This document shows positions 16,827 through 26,936 of a DNA stretch of 64,000 nt, in pieces (positions within the stretch are counted from its first letter, which is position 1; the number at the start of each line of letters is the position of its first letter). The stretch covers positions 310,001 to 374,000 of the forward strand of contig NZ_NFKF01000001.1 of the NCBI RefSeq assembly GCF_002160255.1, given 5' to 3'. This DNA is from Olsenella sp. An188 (GTDB taxonomy: Bacteria > Actinomycetota > Coriobacteriia > Coriobacteriales > Atopobiaceae). The position numbers and the translations under genes are program-made. The notes beneath the pieces are model-generated. The model ran no database searches. It was not told where the DNA came from and saw only the letters and a list, made by a program, of their open reading frames with translations.

Positions 16827-17045
16827 ATGCGCAAGTCATTCAGGCTCGACGAGATCGACTGCGCCAACTGCGCGCTCAAGCTCCAGGACGCGCTCGCCCA
16901 GCTCGAGGGCGTCGAGTCCGTCTCCGTCAACTTCCTGACCCAGAAGCTCACGCTGACGGCCGCCGACGACCGCTTCGACGCGGTGCTCGACCAGGTCGTG
17001 AAGACCGCGGCCCGGATCGAGCCCGACTGCGAGATTGTCCGCTAA
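16827..17045 (+). CDS. Stand-alone heavy-metal-associated (HMA) domain protein
   Basis: A 72-residue ferredoxin-like HMA domain with the CxxC metal site in IDCANCALKLQ near residue 12, followed by VSVNFLTQKLTLTA. It is the size of a single domain, like CopZ-type chaperones. The ATPase encoded next lacks an N-terminal metal-binding domain, so this protein probably supplies metal in trans, as a detached N-domain. The coding context (zinc-type sensor, ZntA/CadA-like pump) points to zinc, cadmium or lead rather than copper. Confidence 0.88.
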   Translation: MRKSFRLDEIDCANCALKLQDALAQLEGVESVSVNFLTQKLTLTAADDRFDAVLDQVVKTAARIEPDCEIVR

Positions 17046-17060
17046 CCGCTAGGAGTCACC

Positions 17061-18968
<1,908 letters not shown>

Positions 18969-19133
18969 CGGCTCGCGCCCGACGAGAAGCCCCCAGTCGC
19001 GAGCGCGCCGGCGGCGGCAGCTGGTTCAGCCGAGAGCGCGCCCCCTGCCAACTCCCTGCCACGAAACGGCCGCGATTGGGTGGTTGGGCGCTACCGCGTC
19101 AAGCGGGGAGCCCCCTTTGCCCCAAACCCCTCG

Positions 19134-19266
19134 CGGTTGGGTGGCATCCTTGATGCGAGGGGGCCTCCGGACACCCAATCGACACCGTTTCGCGGCCGCG
19201 TCCTTCTCGCCACCAGCGCTTTTATCGGCGAGAAGGACGCGAGACATCAAGGATGCCACCCAATCG
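19134..19266. repeat. Dispersed palindromic element, family A copy 2
   Basis: Arms GGTTGGGTGGCATCCTTGA (from 19134) and TCAAGGATGCCACCCAATC (to 19266) enclose a perfect 14-bp hairpin at 19198-19240 made of GCGTCCTTCTCGCC and GGCGAGAAGGACGC. Extra fragments GATTGGGTGG at 19074 and CACCCAATCG at 19172 suggest nested or decayed copies. It lies in the 584-base gap after the ATPase, together with the tandem repeat next to it. Confidence 0.7.
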
Positions 19267-19333
19267 CAGCCACTTCGCGCGGGACCGGAGACCGGCTGGG
19301 CAAGGTGGGCGGCCCCCTCGTCAAGTCACGCAA

Positions 19334-19533
19334 GGCCCGAGCCAAACGCACGCCTTGGGCGGCCGTTCCGTGCGCGCGACTCGGCGCAACCCCGCACTTC
19401 TCGCCAGGCCCGAGCCAAACGCACGCCTTGGGCGGCCGTTCCGTGCGCGCGACTCGGAGCAACCCCGCACTTCTCGCCAGGCCCGAGCCAAACGCACGGA
19501 CCCGGCCTGGAAACCGTGCGCCCGGCTCGGAGC
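19334..19533. repeat. 73-bp tandem repeat, about 2.7 units
   Basis: Units start at 19334, 19407 and 19480, giving an exact 73-base period; the first two differ at one position seen by eye (ACTCGGCGC versus ACTCGGAGC). Each begins GGCCCGAGCCAAACGCACG and contains CCCGCACTTCTCGCC at its end. The third unit diverges after about 20 bases and closes with GTGCGCCCGGCTCGGAGC, the same end as the hairpin family near position 390. No coding function is apparent. Confidence 0.8.
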
Positions 19534-19552
19534 GCGCGGCGAGAAGAGCGCC

Positions 19553-21043
19553 CTACCGCGAGGTCGGCCTGCCGCTCTCGGCGCGCTCCTCGCGCGCGAG
19601 GCGGCTGCGCAGCTCGGCCAGGCCGCCCTCGAGCCCCACGGGGTAGGTCTGGGGGTTGAGGAAGCGGGCCACCGCGGGGTCGAGCCTCATGAGGGCGTCC
19701 TTGCAGCGCTCGCGCGCCGCCTCGATCCCCTCCGGCTCGCCGACGCGCCCGCCGTGCTCGACCATGGCCACGAGCAGCTCCTCCGGCTCGCCGGAGAGGC
19801 GGTGCGTGACGTAGGGGTCGAGGATGTCCACCATCTCGCGCGCGACCCCGGGCCGCGCCACCTCGTCGACGACGAGCATGTCCGCCTCGGGGCGCCCGGC
19901 CGGGTCGTAGTAGCGCAGGACGTGCTGGACGCCGGGGACGGTGCGCTTGTAGGACTGCTCGGAGAGCTTGATGACGGGCGTCCAGGGCTCGTCCGCGCCG
20001 CGGCGGATGGCGGAGAGCTTGTAGACCCCGCCGAGCGAGGGCTGCGGGTCGCAGGTGGCGAGCTTGGTACCCACGCCGAAGGAGTCAATCGGCGCGCCCT
20101 GCGCGAAGAGCGACTGGATGGTGTACTCGTCGAGGTCGTTGGAGACCGAGATCTTGACGTAGGGGAGTCCCGCCTCGTCGAAGGCGGCGCGCGCCTCCTT
20201 GGAGAGCCTCGCCAGGTCGCCGGAGTCCAGGCGGACCGCCGAGAGCCTCTCGCCGCCTTCCTCCATCTCCTTGGCCACCGTGATGGCGTTTCTGATGCCC
20301 TGGTGCACGTCGTAGGTGTCGAGCAGCAGCGTGCAGTTCTTGGGGCTCGACGCGGCGAAGGCGCGGAAGGCCTCGAGCTCGCTCGGGAAGGCCATGACCC
20401 ACGAGTGGGCGTGGGTGCCGAAGACGGGGATCCCGTAGATCTTGCCCGCCAGCACGTTGGAGGTCGAGCTCGCTCCGGCTATGTAGGAGGCGCGCGCGAC
20501 CGCGAGGCCGCCGTCGGGCCCCTGGGCGCGGCGCAGACCGAAGTCGGACACCGGGTGCCCCTCGGCCGCGCGCACCACGCGCGCGGTCTTGGTCGCCACG
20601 AGCGTCTGGAAGTTCACGAGGTTGAGCAGGGCCGTCTCGATGAGCTGGCAGTCGATGACGGGCCCCTCGACGCGCACCATGGGCTCCCGGCCAAAGATCA
20701 CCTGTCCCTCGGGGACGGCGTGGATGGTGAGGTCGAGCCGGTGGTCGCGCAGGTACTCCAGGAACCCCGGCTTGAACATCGGGCCGCCCCCGGGCGCCTG
20801 CACGCTCGAGAGGAAGGCGATGTCGTCGTCCTCGAAGACGAAGTTCTCCACCAGGTCGGCGATCTGGCCGGTACCGCAGCACACCGCGTAGCCGCCGTCG
20901 AAGGGGCAGTCGCGGAAGAACGCGTTGAAGCAGGCCTGCGCGTCGGCGAGCCCCGCCTCCCAGAACCCCTGGGCCATCGTGAGCTCGTAGAGGTCGGTGT
21001 TGAGGCACACGTCCGTGGGCTTGGTGCGGTCGGTGAGTGACAT
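19553..21043 (-). CDS. pncB: Nicotinate phosphoribosyltransferase
   Basis: A 496-residue enzyme that makes nicotinate mononucleotide from nicotinate, PRPP and ATP in NAD salvage. It begins NTDLYELTMAQGFWEAGL and contains RDCPFDGGYAVCCG, VIFGREPMVRVEGP, the HSWVMAF region and the RLDSGDLARLSKEARAAFD stretch with the conserved Ser-Gly-Asp, all typical of the NAPRTase family. The length is normal. It ends next to the tandem repeat and follows a small tail-anchored protein gene by nine bases, so they are probably one transcript. Confidence 0.94.
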   Translation of the reverse strand: MSLTDRTKPTDVCLNTDLYELTMAQGFWEAGLADAQACFNAFFRDCPFDGGYAVCCGTGQIADLVENFVFEDDDIAFLSSVQAPGGGPMFKPGFLEYLRDHRLDLTIHAVPEGQVIFGREPMVRVEGPVIDCQLIETALLNLVNFQTLVATKTARVVRAAEGHPVSDFGLRRAQGPDGGLAVARASYIAGASSTSNVLAGKIYGIPVFGTHAHSWVMAFPSELEAFRAFAASSPKNCTLLLDTYDVHQGIRNAITVAKEMEEGGERLSAVRLDSGDLARLSKEARAAFDEAGLPYVKISVSNDLDEYTIQSLFAQGAPIDSFGVGTKLATCDPQPSLGGVYKLSAIRRGADEPWTPVIKLSEQSYKRTVPGVQHVLRYYDPAGRPEADMLVVDEVARPGVAREMVDILDPYVTHRLSGEPEELLVAMVEHGGRVGEPEGIEAARERCKDALMRLDPAVARFLNPQTYPVGLEGGLAELRSRLAREERAESGRPTSR

Positions 21044-21052
21044 CGCGCCCTC

Positions 21053-21364
21053 CTATCCGAGGACCGTCGCGGCGACAAAGACCACGATGGCCACCGCCAC
21101 GACGAGGATGACGACCTTCTGGCCGAGCGGCATCCTGAGGTCGTCCTCGTCGGGCTCCATCAGCTTGCGGCCCCGCTCCCGCGCGGCGGCCTCGCGCGCG
21201 ATCTGGTCGCGCTCCGCCTCGCTGCGGGCCCTCTGCGCGCGCAGGCGCTCGAGCTCCGCGCGCTCGGCCGCGTCGCGGCTCGCCTGCTCGCGGGCTTCCT
21301 TCTCGGCGCGCAGCTGCTCGAGCTCGGCGCGCTCCTCGTCGGTGAGGCCTGCGTTGTCTGCCAT
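21053..21364 (-). CDS. Small coiled-coil, C-tail-anchored membrane protein
   Basis: A 103-residue protein: residues about 5-70 are almost pure charged helix (EERAELEQLRAEKEAREQ, ERAELERLRAQRARSEAER), predicted to form a coiled coil, then an acidic PDEDDLRMPLGQ linker and a single membrane helix at the very C-terminus (VVILVVAVAIVVFVAATVL). The bulk therefore sits in the cytoplasm. I do not recognise a named family. It precedes pncB by nine bases. A larger protein with the same architecture is encoded at 46.5 kb. Confidence 0.75.
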   Translation of the reverse strand: MADNAGLTDEERAELEQLRAEKEAREQASRDAAERAELERLRAQRARSEAERDQIAREAAARERGRKLMEPDEDDLRMPLGQKVVILVVAVAIVVFVAATVLG

Positions 21365-21394
21365 GGGTCCTCCGTTTGCGTGAGTGGGCAGTGC

Positions 21395-22381
21395 CTAGAT
21401 GGTATACCTTTTCGGGCGCGAGGCGCCGCTCTCGAGCTCGGGGCCCTCGACGCCCGTCGCGTCGAAGGCGGGCACGAAGCTCTCCGAGACCGTGCCCCCC
21501 TCCTGCCACCAGATTCGCTCGAAGCCCAGGTCGTCGGCATGGCAGAGCACGATCTCGTACTCCTCGTCCGTGACGGCGCGCGCGAGCTCGCCGCCCGCGC
21601 GGCGGCAGCGCTCGTTGGGGGTGTACTGGTTCATCACCGAGAGGTCGACCTCGTTTCCGGCAAGCTCCCACACGCGGTCGAGCACGGCGCAGGAGTCGTC
21701 CGCGTGCCCGGGCAGCACGAGGTGGCGCACGATGACGCCCCTGAGCATCCTGCCGTCCTCGCCAAGCGCGGACCCTCCCCTGGCGCGCACCCCCTCGACC
21801 ATGGCGAGAAGCGCCTCGGAGGCGACCTCGGGGTAGTCCGGCGCGCCCGAGAGCTCCCCGGCGAGCGCGGGGCTCGCGTACTTGAAGTCGGTGAGCCACG
21901 CGTCCACGACGTCGGCCAGCTCGCGCACCACCTCGGCGCGCTCGTATCCGGAGGTGTTGCACACCACCGGAATCCCCAGGCCCGCGTCGCGGGCGAGAAG
22001 GACCGCCTCGCGCACGTGGGGCGCAAAGTGCAGCGGCGTCACGAGGTTGACGTTGAGGGCGCCGGCCGCCTGGAGCTCGAGCATCATCTCGGCGAGGCGC
22101 GCGGTCGTGACGACGAGGCCAAAGCCCCCGGACGAGATCTCGTGGTTCTGGCAGAAGACGCAGCCGAGCGGGCAGCCCGAGAAGAAGATCGCCCCCGAGC
22201 CCGCGTCGCCAGAGACGGGGGGCTCCTCCCAGAAGTGCAGGGCCGAGCGCGCGACCCTGAGCTCGGCGTCCATGCCGCAGCGCCCACGCCTTCCCGCGGA
22301 GCGAGCGACCCCGCAGCGGCGCGGGCAGAGCTCGCAGGCGTCGTAGGCCCCGGGACGGACGAGCGTGCCGGCGCCGCTCAC
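21395..22381 (-). CDS. Radical SAM protein, PflA/PflX-like (COG1313 type)
   Basis: A 328-residue iron-sulfur enzyme. An N-terminal cysteine block (CELCPRRCG, GRCGM) precedes the radical SAM motif GCPLGCVFCQNHE (Cx3Cx2C), after which the barrel carries NLVTPLHFAPHV, PVVCNTSGYE, DFKYASP and HLVLPGH. This is the pattern of COG1313 proteins related to pyruvate formate-lyase activase, whose substrate is mostly unknown. It begins with a GTG overlapping the TGA of the upstream WecA-like gene (GTGA), so the two are coupled. Confidence 0.82.
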   Translation of the reverse strand: MSGAGTLVRPGAYDACELCPRRCGVARSAGRRGRCGMDAELRVARSALHFWEEPPVSGDAGSGAIFFSGCPLGCVFCQNHEISSGGFGLVVTTARLAEMMLELQAAGALNVNLVTPLHFAPHVREAVLLARDAGLGIPVVCNTSGYERAEVVRELADVVDAWLTDFKYASPALAGELSGAPDYPEVASEALLAMVEGVRARGGSALGEDGRMLRGVIVRHLVLPGHADDSCAVLDRVWELAGNEVDLSVMNQYTPNERCRRAGGELARAVTDEEYEIVLCHADDLGFERIWWQEGGTVSESFVPAFDATGVEGPELESGASRPKRYTI

Positions 22382-23604
22382 GGGCGCCTCCCGGGACGGA
22401 AGTGCCGCTCGTGCTCGTGGATCTTCTCGGCCTCCTCCTCGAAGGCGTCGTCGGCCGGCGTCACGAGCTCGTCGGTGCCCGTGCGCGGGTCGTAGTGGTG
22501 CAGCAGCACCGGCTCGAAGAGGTGCAGGTGCCGCGCGAAGAGCATGGAGACGCCGAGCAGCACGCAGAAGATCACGATGCGCGGCATGGTGTCGACCTGG
22601 GTCATCACGAGCGAGCCCGCGCACAGAAGCCCCGTCCACGCGTACATGAGCAGGACGGCCTGCCGCTGGTCGAAGCCCTCCTCCATGAGGCGGTGGTGGA
22701 TGTGGCCGCGGTCGGCGTGGCCGATGCTCACGTGGCCGCGCAGCCTCCGCACGATGGCCGAGAAGGTGTCGATGATCGGAACGGCGGCGATGACGAGCGG
22801 CACGATGATCGTCGTGAGGCCCGCGACGCGCGTCACGGAGAGCAGCGAGATGGAGCCGAGGGCGAAGCCGAGCGTGAGCGCCCCGGAGTCGCCCATGAAG
22901 ATGGACGCCGGGTGGAAGTTGTAGCGCAGAAAGCCCAGGGAGGCCCCCACGACGGCCACGGCCAGCACCGCCGCGTCGAGGCGGCCGGCGAGCACGGAGT
23001 GGACGAACATGGTGGCGCCCGCGATGGCCGAGATCCCGGCGGCCAGGCCGTCGAGGCCGTCGATGAGGTTGATGATGTTGGTGTAGGCCACAAGGTAGAG
23101 CACCGTGATCGGGTACGCGAGCCAGCCGAGGCTCAGGAAGCCGGGGGCGAACGGGTTGGAGATGTCCCCGATGACGAGCCCGCCCGCGACCGCGAGCGTG
23201 GCCGCCAGCACCTGGCCCGCGAGCTTCTGGAGCGGCTTGAGCGAGTAGCGGTCGTCGAGCAGCCCCGTGAAGAAGATGACGAGAAACGCCAGCACGAGCA
23301 GCCAGTAGTCGACCTGGAGCTTGGGCGAGGGCACGAGAACCGCGGGCCAGCGGAGGTAGGTGGTCCCGAGGTACTGGACCACGAACGCGGCGACGATGCC
23401 GCAGAAGATGGCGATCCCCCCCATGCGCGGGATGGGCTTGCGGTTGATGCGGCGCTTGTTGGGGTAGTCGACGGCGTCGACGGCGACGGCGATCCTTCGC
23501 GCGAGCGGGGTCGTTGCCAGGGTGGTGACGAGCGCCGCGGCAAAGAGGCACAGGTATGCAGTCCAGTGCGAAGCCACCTCGTCCGTCCCCGTTCTTCTCG
23601 CCAA
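22378..23604 (-). CDS. Undecaprenyl-phosphate sugar-1-phosphate transferase, WecA/TagO type
   Basis: A 408-residue polytopic membrane enzyme of the MraY/WecA family, which attaches a sugar phosphate to undecaprenyl phosphate as the first step of wall polymer or polysaccharide synthesis. It shows RKPIPRMGGIAI, FFTGLLDDRYSLKPLQK with the DD pair, NIINLIDGLDGLAAG, the FMGDSGALTLGF site and the cytoplasmic GHADRGHIHHRLM histidine motif of the WecA/TagO branch. The start is uncertain: TTG at 23604 with AGGA upstream, or GTG at 23577. The C-terminal 40 residues are acidic and soluble. Confidence 0.9.
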   Translation of the reverse strand: MARRTGTDEVASHWTAYLCLFAAALVTTLATTPLARRIAVAVDAVDYPNKRRINRKPIPRMGGIAIFCGIVAAFVVQYLGTTYLRWPAVLVPSPKLQVDYWLLVLAFLVIFFTGLLDDRYSLKPLQKLAGQVLAATLAVAGGLVIGDISNPFAPGFLSLGWLAYPITVLYLVAYTNIINLIDGLDGLAAGISAIAGATMFVHSVLAGRLDAAVLAVAVVGASLGFLRYNFHPASIFMGDSGALTLGFALGSISLLSVTRVAGLTTIIVPLVIAAVPIIDTFSAIVRRLRGHVSIGHADRGHIHHRLMEEGFDQRQAVLLMYAWTGLLCAGSLVMTQVDTMPRIVIFCVLLGVSMLFARHLHLFEPVLLHHYDPRTGTDELVTPADDAFEEEAEKIHEHERHFRPGRRP

Positions 23605-23759
23605 AGCATTGTCCTGCCCATGATAGCGGAAGAGGGGCCGGACATGCTGAAGGCTCCTTGGGGTCGTGGAGCGGGCGCGTGGGGCGCACGCCTATACCAA
23701 CTCTTGCCGAGAACGAAGCCCAAGTCAAGACTGGTTTCTTTGCGTGGGTGCTCTATAGT

Positions 23760-23935
23760 TGAGGTGTCGTTCCCCTGCGGGCAAACTGGGTGAACCGACA
23801 AGCGTTACTTGGGAGTCCGATATCTCGTGTTCAGTACGGAGATTCCCCGTTGATGGGAAAGCCGGAACGCGCGATGGGGACACCCACCTTATGAGAGGTG
23901 GGTTCATTGACGCACCGCAGGGGACGGCTTTTTTG
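23760..23935 (+). ncRNA. Probable structured small RNA, 6S-like
   Basis: A non-coding stretch of about 170 bases is closed by a long-range stem: TCCCCTGCGG (23771-23780) pairs with CCGCAGGGGA (23915-23924), and the next bases extend it past one bulge. A TTTTTT run follows directly, so the stem end also works as a terminator. Inside, CCCACCT-TATGAG-AGGTGGG is a clear hairpin. A TATAGT -10-like box lies at 23754-23759. Size, closing stem and open middle would suit 6S RNA, but I cannot confirm the family; SRP RNA and tmRNA signatures are absent. Confidence 0.4.
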
Positions 23936-24143
23936 TGCCGCGAGCCACGCCGCCGGCGCTTCTCGCCGCTCTCGCCTCCTCATCCCTCGCCCCTCTCGCC
24001 CGCAGGCGTCCCCTCTCGACCGCATGTGGCCCTTCTCGACCGCAGGCGGGTTTGATTGAGAAGTTTTACGTTCAAACGCTCATAAGCGGTCTCGCGCGAC
24101 CCCGCGCGTCTCCCGGCCTCCCCCTTTCGCCCAAAACCCGCGG

Positions 24144-24297
24144 CGATTGGGCGGCATGTTTGATGCACTCGCGCCCGCCAGGGGCGTCACGTGGCGAGAA
24201 GGACGAGCCGCCCCGGCGTTTTGCCAGCTCAGGGGACGTCAGGACACCCGGCGTAACGTGCAGGACCGGTCGGGACATAAAGGATGGCACCCAATCG
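24144..24297. repeat. Dispersed palindromic element, family A copy 3 (degenerate)
   Basis: Arms GATTGGGCGGCATGTTTGA (from 24145) and CATAAAGGATGGCACCCAATC (to 24296) match the other family A elements with several changes. The interior has GGCGAGAAGGAC at 24193 but its inner hairpin has decayed. It fills part of the 808-base gap between the WecA-like gene and tRNA-Ala; the rest of that gap holds the structured RNA and pyrimidine-rich sequence with repeated CTCTCGCC and CTTCTCGCC. Confidence 0.55.
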
Positions 24298-24363
24298 CGC
24301 CGCTTTTCGGCGGGAGGCGCCTCGCGCCCACGGGCCGCCGCGACGGGCGGCACCTCCCGTCGC

Positions 24364-24400
24364 ACAAAAAAATCGGACGCCCTCCGCGGAAGGCGTCCGA
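24364..24400 (-). terminator. Rho-independent terminator of tRNA-Ala
   Basis: Read on the minus strand, TCGGACGCC and GGCGTCCGA (allowing the inner bases) form a stem around TTCCGCGGA-like loop sequence and are followed by seven T residues. It starts 12 bases after the tRNA 3' end. Confidence 0.85.
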
Positions 24401-24412
24401 CAACACGTTCTA

Positions 24413-24488
24413 TGGTGGAGACGAGGGGATTCGAACCCCCGGCCTCTGCCTTGCGAAGGCAGCGCTCTCCCAGCTGAGCTACGTCCCC
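24413..24488 (-). tRNA. tRNA-Ala (anticodon CGC)
   Basis: A 76-base cloverleaf on the minus strand beginning GGGGACGTAGCTCAGCTGG and ending with an encoded CCA. The anticodon stem CTGCC/GGCAG encloses TTCGCAA, so the anticodon is CGC, reading the GCG alanine codon that is frequent in this GC-rich genome. The acceptor stem has G3 opposite T70, the identity pair recognised by alanyl-tRNA synthetase. The T arm reads GGGGGTTCGAATCCCC. Confidence 0.97.
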
Positions 24489-24572
24489 AGGCGCATCGCG
24501 CGTTGGCTATTGTGGCAGCACCGCGACCGGCTGTCAAGCGGCAATGGCGAAGTCGCGGCGCAGGGCCCAGGC

Positions 24573-25415
24573 CTAGCGGCCGTACGCACCGCGCAGCGAG
24601 TACCAGCCGCCCGCCTCCCCCACCGCGAGCGGCACGCCGAAGAGCTCGCTCATGACCTCGCTCGTGAGCAGGCGCTCCTTGGGTCCGTCGGCAAAGACCT
24701 CGGCGTCCTTGATAAGAAGGACGCGGCGGATGTCCGGGATGATGTCCTCGGGGTAGTGCGTCACGAGCACCACCGAGCGGCCCTCGGCGGCGAGCGTGCG
24801 CATGGTCTGGCGCACGTGGTACATGCCCTCGGGGTCGAGCCCCGTGCAGGGCTCGTCGAAGATGAGGACCTGCGGGTCGCGCACGAGCTCGCGCGCCACG
24901 AGCACGCGGCGCACCTGGCCGGTGGAGAGCGTCATCACGTCGCGCCCCGCGAGCTCGGGGATGCCCAGGCGCTCGAGCGCGTCCATCGCGAGCGCGCGGT
25001 CCCTCTCGCCCACCTCGGCGCGCAGCGGGACCCCGAGCGAGCCGAAGAGGCCGCCCACCACGATGTCCGAGACCGGGAGGTGAACGCGCACCTGGTCGTG
25101 CATCGTGGAGCTCACGATGCCGAGCGTGCGCTTGATCTCGGCGAGCTCGGGTCGCGCGGCGCCGCGGAAGAGCACGGGCGGCTCCTCGCGCCAGACGGGG
25201 AACACCTCGCGCGTGAGCAGCTGGATGAAGGTGGACTTGCCCGCGCCGTTGGGGCCGAGAAGGGCCACGTGCTCGCCCTCGGCGAGCGAGAAGTCGCCGA
25301 CGTGCAGGATGGTCTTGCCGCCGCGCACGACGCTCGCCTCGTGGATCTTGAAGAGCGGCGGTCGGGTGCCCGCCGCGGCGCGAGCGTCCTTCTCGCCGTC
25401 GCCGTTGGTTTCCAT
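24573..25415 (-). CDS. ABC-type ATPase without adjacent permease
   Basis: A 280-residue ATPase with Walker A GPNGAGKST, a Q-loop region GIVSSTMHDQVRVHL, signature STGQVRR (a variant of LSGGQ), Walker B VLIFDEPCTGLD and switch LVTHYPEDI. The HYPEDI ending and signature variant resemble ModF/PhnC-like or YlmA-type lone ATPases; no membrane partner is nearby, so its function cannot be named. The ATG at 25415 follows GAAAGGGGG; the open frame continues upstream without a site. It diverges from ilvA. Confidence 0.85.
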   Translation of the reverse strand: METNGDGEKDARAAAGTRPPLFKIHEASVVRGGKTILHVGDFSLAEGEHVALLGPNGAGKSTFIQLLTREVFPVWREEPPVLFRGAARPELAEIKRTLGIVSSTMHDQVRVHLPVSDIVVGGLFGSLGVPLRAEVGERDRALAMDALERLGIPELAGRDVMTLSTGQVRRVLVARELVRDPQVLIFDEPCTGLDPEGMYHVRQTMRTLAAEGRSVVLVTHYPEDIIPDIRRVLLIKDAEVFADGPKERLLTSEVMSELFGVPLAVGEAGGWYSLRGAYGR

Positions 25416-25535
25416 TTGGTGCCCCCTTTCGGCCTCCCGGGACGTCGGCGCCCCGGCGAGGACTACTATAGGCAGATCGGAGTCTCGCCGGCGCGCCGCG
25501 TCGCGCGCCGTCACCAACTAGCAAAGGAGCCCGCC

Positions 25536-26756
25536 ATGGCAGAGATGCTCTCCCTCGAGGCCTTCGAGGAGGCCTCCGAGAAGGTCCGCGAGGTCACGCT
25601 CGAGACCAAGCTCGTGGAGAGCCCGCACTTCTCGGCCGCCACGGGCAACCGCGTGTGGCTCAAGCCCGAGAACCTCCAGCGCACGGGCGCCTACAAGGTG
25701 CGCGGCGCCTACTACAAGATCTCCGGGCTCGCGCCCGAGGAGCTCTCCCGCGGCATCATCACCGCGAGCGCGGGCAACCACGCCCAGGGCGTGGCCTTTG
25801 CCGCGACGCGCGCCGGGGCCCGCTCCGTGGTGGTGATGCCCGAGACCACGCCGCTCATCAAGGTGGAGCGGACCAAGCACTACGGCGCCGAGGTCGTGCT
25901 CCACGGCGACGTCTACGACGAGGCCTGCGACCACGCCCTCGAGCTCGCCGAGCGCGAGGGCTACACGTTCATCCACCCGTTCAACGACCCGGTGGTCGCC
26001 ACCGGCCAGGGCACCATCGCCATGGAGGTGGTCCAGGAGCTGCCGCTCGTGGACACGATCCTCGTGCCGGTGGGCGGCGGCGGGCTCGCCTGCGGCGTGG
26101 CCACCTTCGCCAAGCTCTACAACCCCAAGATCCGCGTGGTCGGCGTGGAGCCGGCGGGCGCGCCCTCGCTCACGGCGGCGCTCGAGGCGGGGCGCCCGGT
26201 GCGCCTGCCCGGGGCGAACACCATCGCCGACGGCACGGCCGTGCTCGAGGTGGGCGACGCCGTCTTCCCCTACCTGCAGGCGAACCTCGACGACGTCATG
26301 ACCGTGCCCGACGAGGAGCTCATCGTGGCGTTTCTCGACATGGTCGAGAACCACAAGATGATCGTGGAGAACTCCGGCCTGCTCACGGTAGCCGCGCTCA
26401 AGCACCTGCCGGCGGAGAACAAGCGCGTGGTGGCGATCCTCTCGGGCGGCAACATGGACGTCATCACGATGAGCTCGGTGGTGCAGCACGGCCTCATCCA
26501 GCGCGACCGCATCTTCACCGTGAGCGTGCTCCTGCCCGACCGCCCCGGCATGCTCGTGCGCGTGGCGAGCGTCATCGCCGAGCAGAACGGCAACGTCATC
26601 AAGCTCGAGCACAACCAGTTCGTGAGCACCAACCGCAACGCCGCGGTGGAGCTGCGCGTGACGATCGAGGCCTTCGGCACCGACCACAAGGCGCAGATCG
26701 TGGACGCCCTCGAGGCCGCGGGCTTCTCGCCGACCCTCACCCAGACTTCGCTGTAA
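25536..26756 (+). CDS. ilvA: Threonine ammonia-lyase (threonine dehydratase) with ACT domain
   Basis: A 406-residue PLP enzyme that deaminates threonine to 2-oxobutyrate. The PLP lysine is K54 in GAYKVRG, the phosphate-binding loop is VGGGGLACG, and SAGNHAQGVA is the family motif. The last 75 residues form one ACT domain (FTVSVLLPDRPGMLVRVASVIAEQNGN), as in the short biosynthetic or catabolic forms rather than the two-domain E. coli IlvA. AAGGAG precedes the ATG. With the ilvDBNC genes just downstream it probably supplies isoleucine synthesis, though a catabolic role is possible. Confidence 0.92.
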   Translation: MAEMLSLEAFEEASEKVREVTLETKLVESPHFSAATGNRVWLKPENLQRTGAYKVRGAYYKISGLAPEELSRGIITASAGNHAQGVAFAATRAGARSVVVMPETTPLIKVERTKHYGAEVVLHGDVYDEACDHALELAEREGYTFIHPFNDPVVATGQGTIAMEVVQELPLVDTILVPVGGGGLACGVATFAKLYNPKIRVVGVEPAGAPSLTAALEAGRPVRLPGANTIADGTAVLEVGDAVFPYLQANLDDVMTVPDEELIVAFLDMVENHKMIVENSGLLTVAALKHLPAENKRVVAILSGGNMDVITMSSVVQHGLIQRDRIFTVSVLLPDRPGMLVRVASVIAEQNGNVIKLEHNQFVSTNRNAAVELRVTIEAFGTDHKAQIVDALEAAGFSPTLTQTSL

Positions 26757-26801
26757 GGCGAAGGGGCGGTCCCCTCGCCCCGCTCACGAAAGGAGACCCC
26801 C

Positions 26802-26849
26802 GTGAACGCCGCCTGCCTCATGGAGCTCATGGACGCCGCGCTCGCCTAG
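26802..26849 (+). CDS. Possible 15-residue peptide after ilvA
   Basis: A GTG preceded by AAAGGAG at good distance opens a 15-codon frame (NAACLMELMDAALA after the start) that stops before a GC-rich hairpin. The strong ribosome site is the only evidence; the leucine- and alanine-containing sequence and its position ahead of the ilvD leader could fit a leader peptide, but it may be a chance frame. Confidence 0.25.
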   Translation: MNAACLMELMDAALA

Positions 26850-26856
26850 CGCGAGA

Positions 26857-26893
26857 ACCGCCCGCGGGCGAAATCAGGCCGTTCGCGGGCGGT
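26857..26893 (+). terminator. Hairpin after ilvA, possible terminator
   Basis: ACCGCCCGC pairs with GCGGGCGGT across a 19-base loop that can itself fold. There is no T run. It separates ilvA from the ilvD leader. Confidence 0.4.
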
Positions 26894-26936
26894 CACGTCC
26901 CGGAAACACGCCGCGCGTATCGTACGGCCCACTGAG

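Noticed and set aside
19334-19533. The 73-bp repeat as a CRISPR with long repeats and spacers
   Set aside because: The whole 73-base unit is repeated, leaving no variable spacer part.
23760-23935. The structured RNA as SRP RNA or tmRNA
   Set aside because: The SRP tetraloop/asymmetric-loop signature and any tRNA-like half of tmRNA are missing.
24147-25535. A long N-terminal extension of IlvA through tRNA-Ala
   Set aside because: The open frame runs through a tRNA gene and an opposite-strand ATPase gene; the ATG at 25536 with AAGGAG is the true start.
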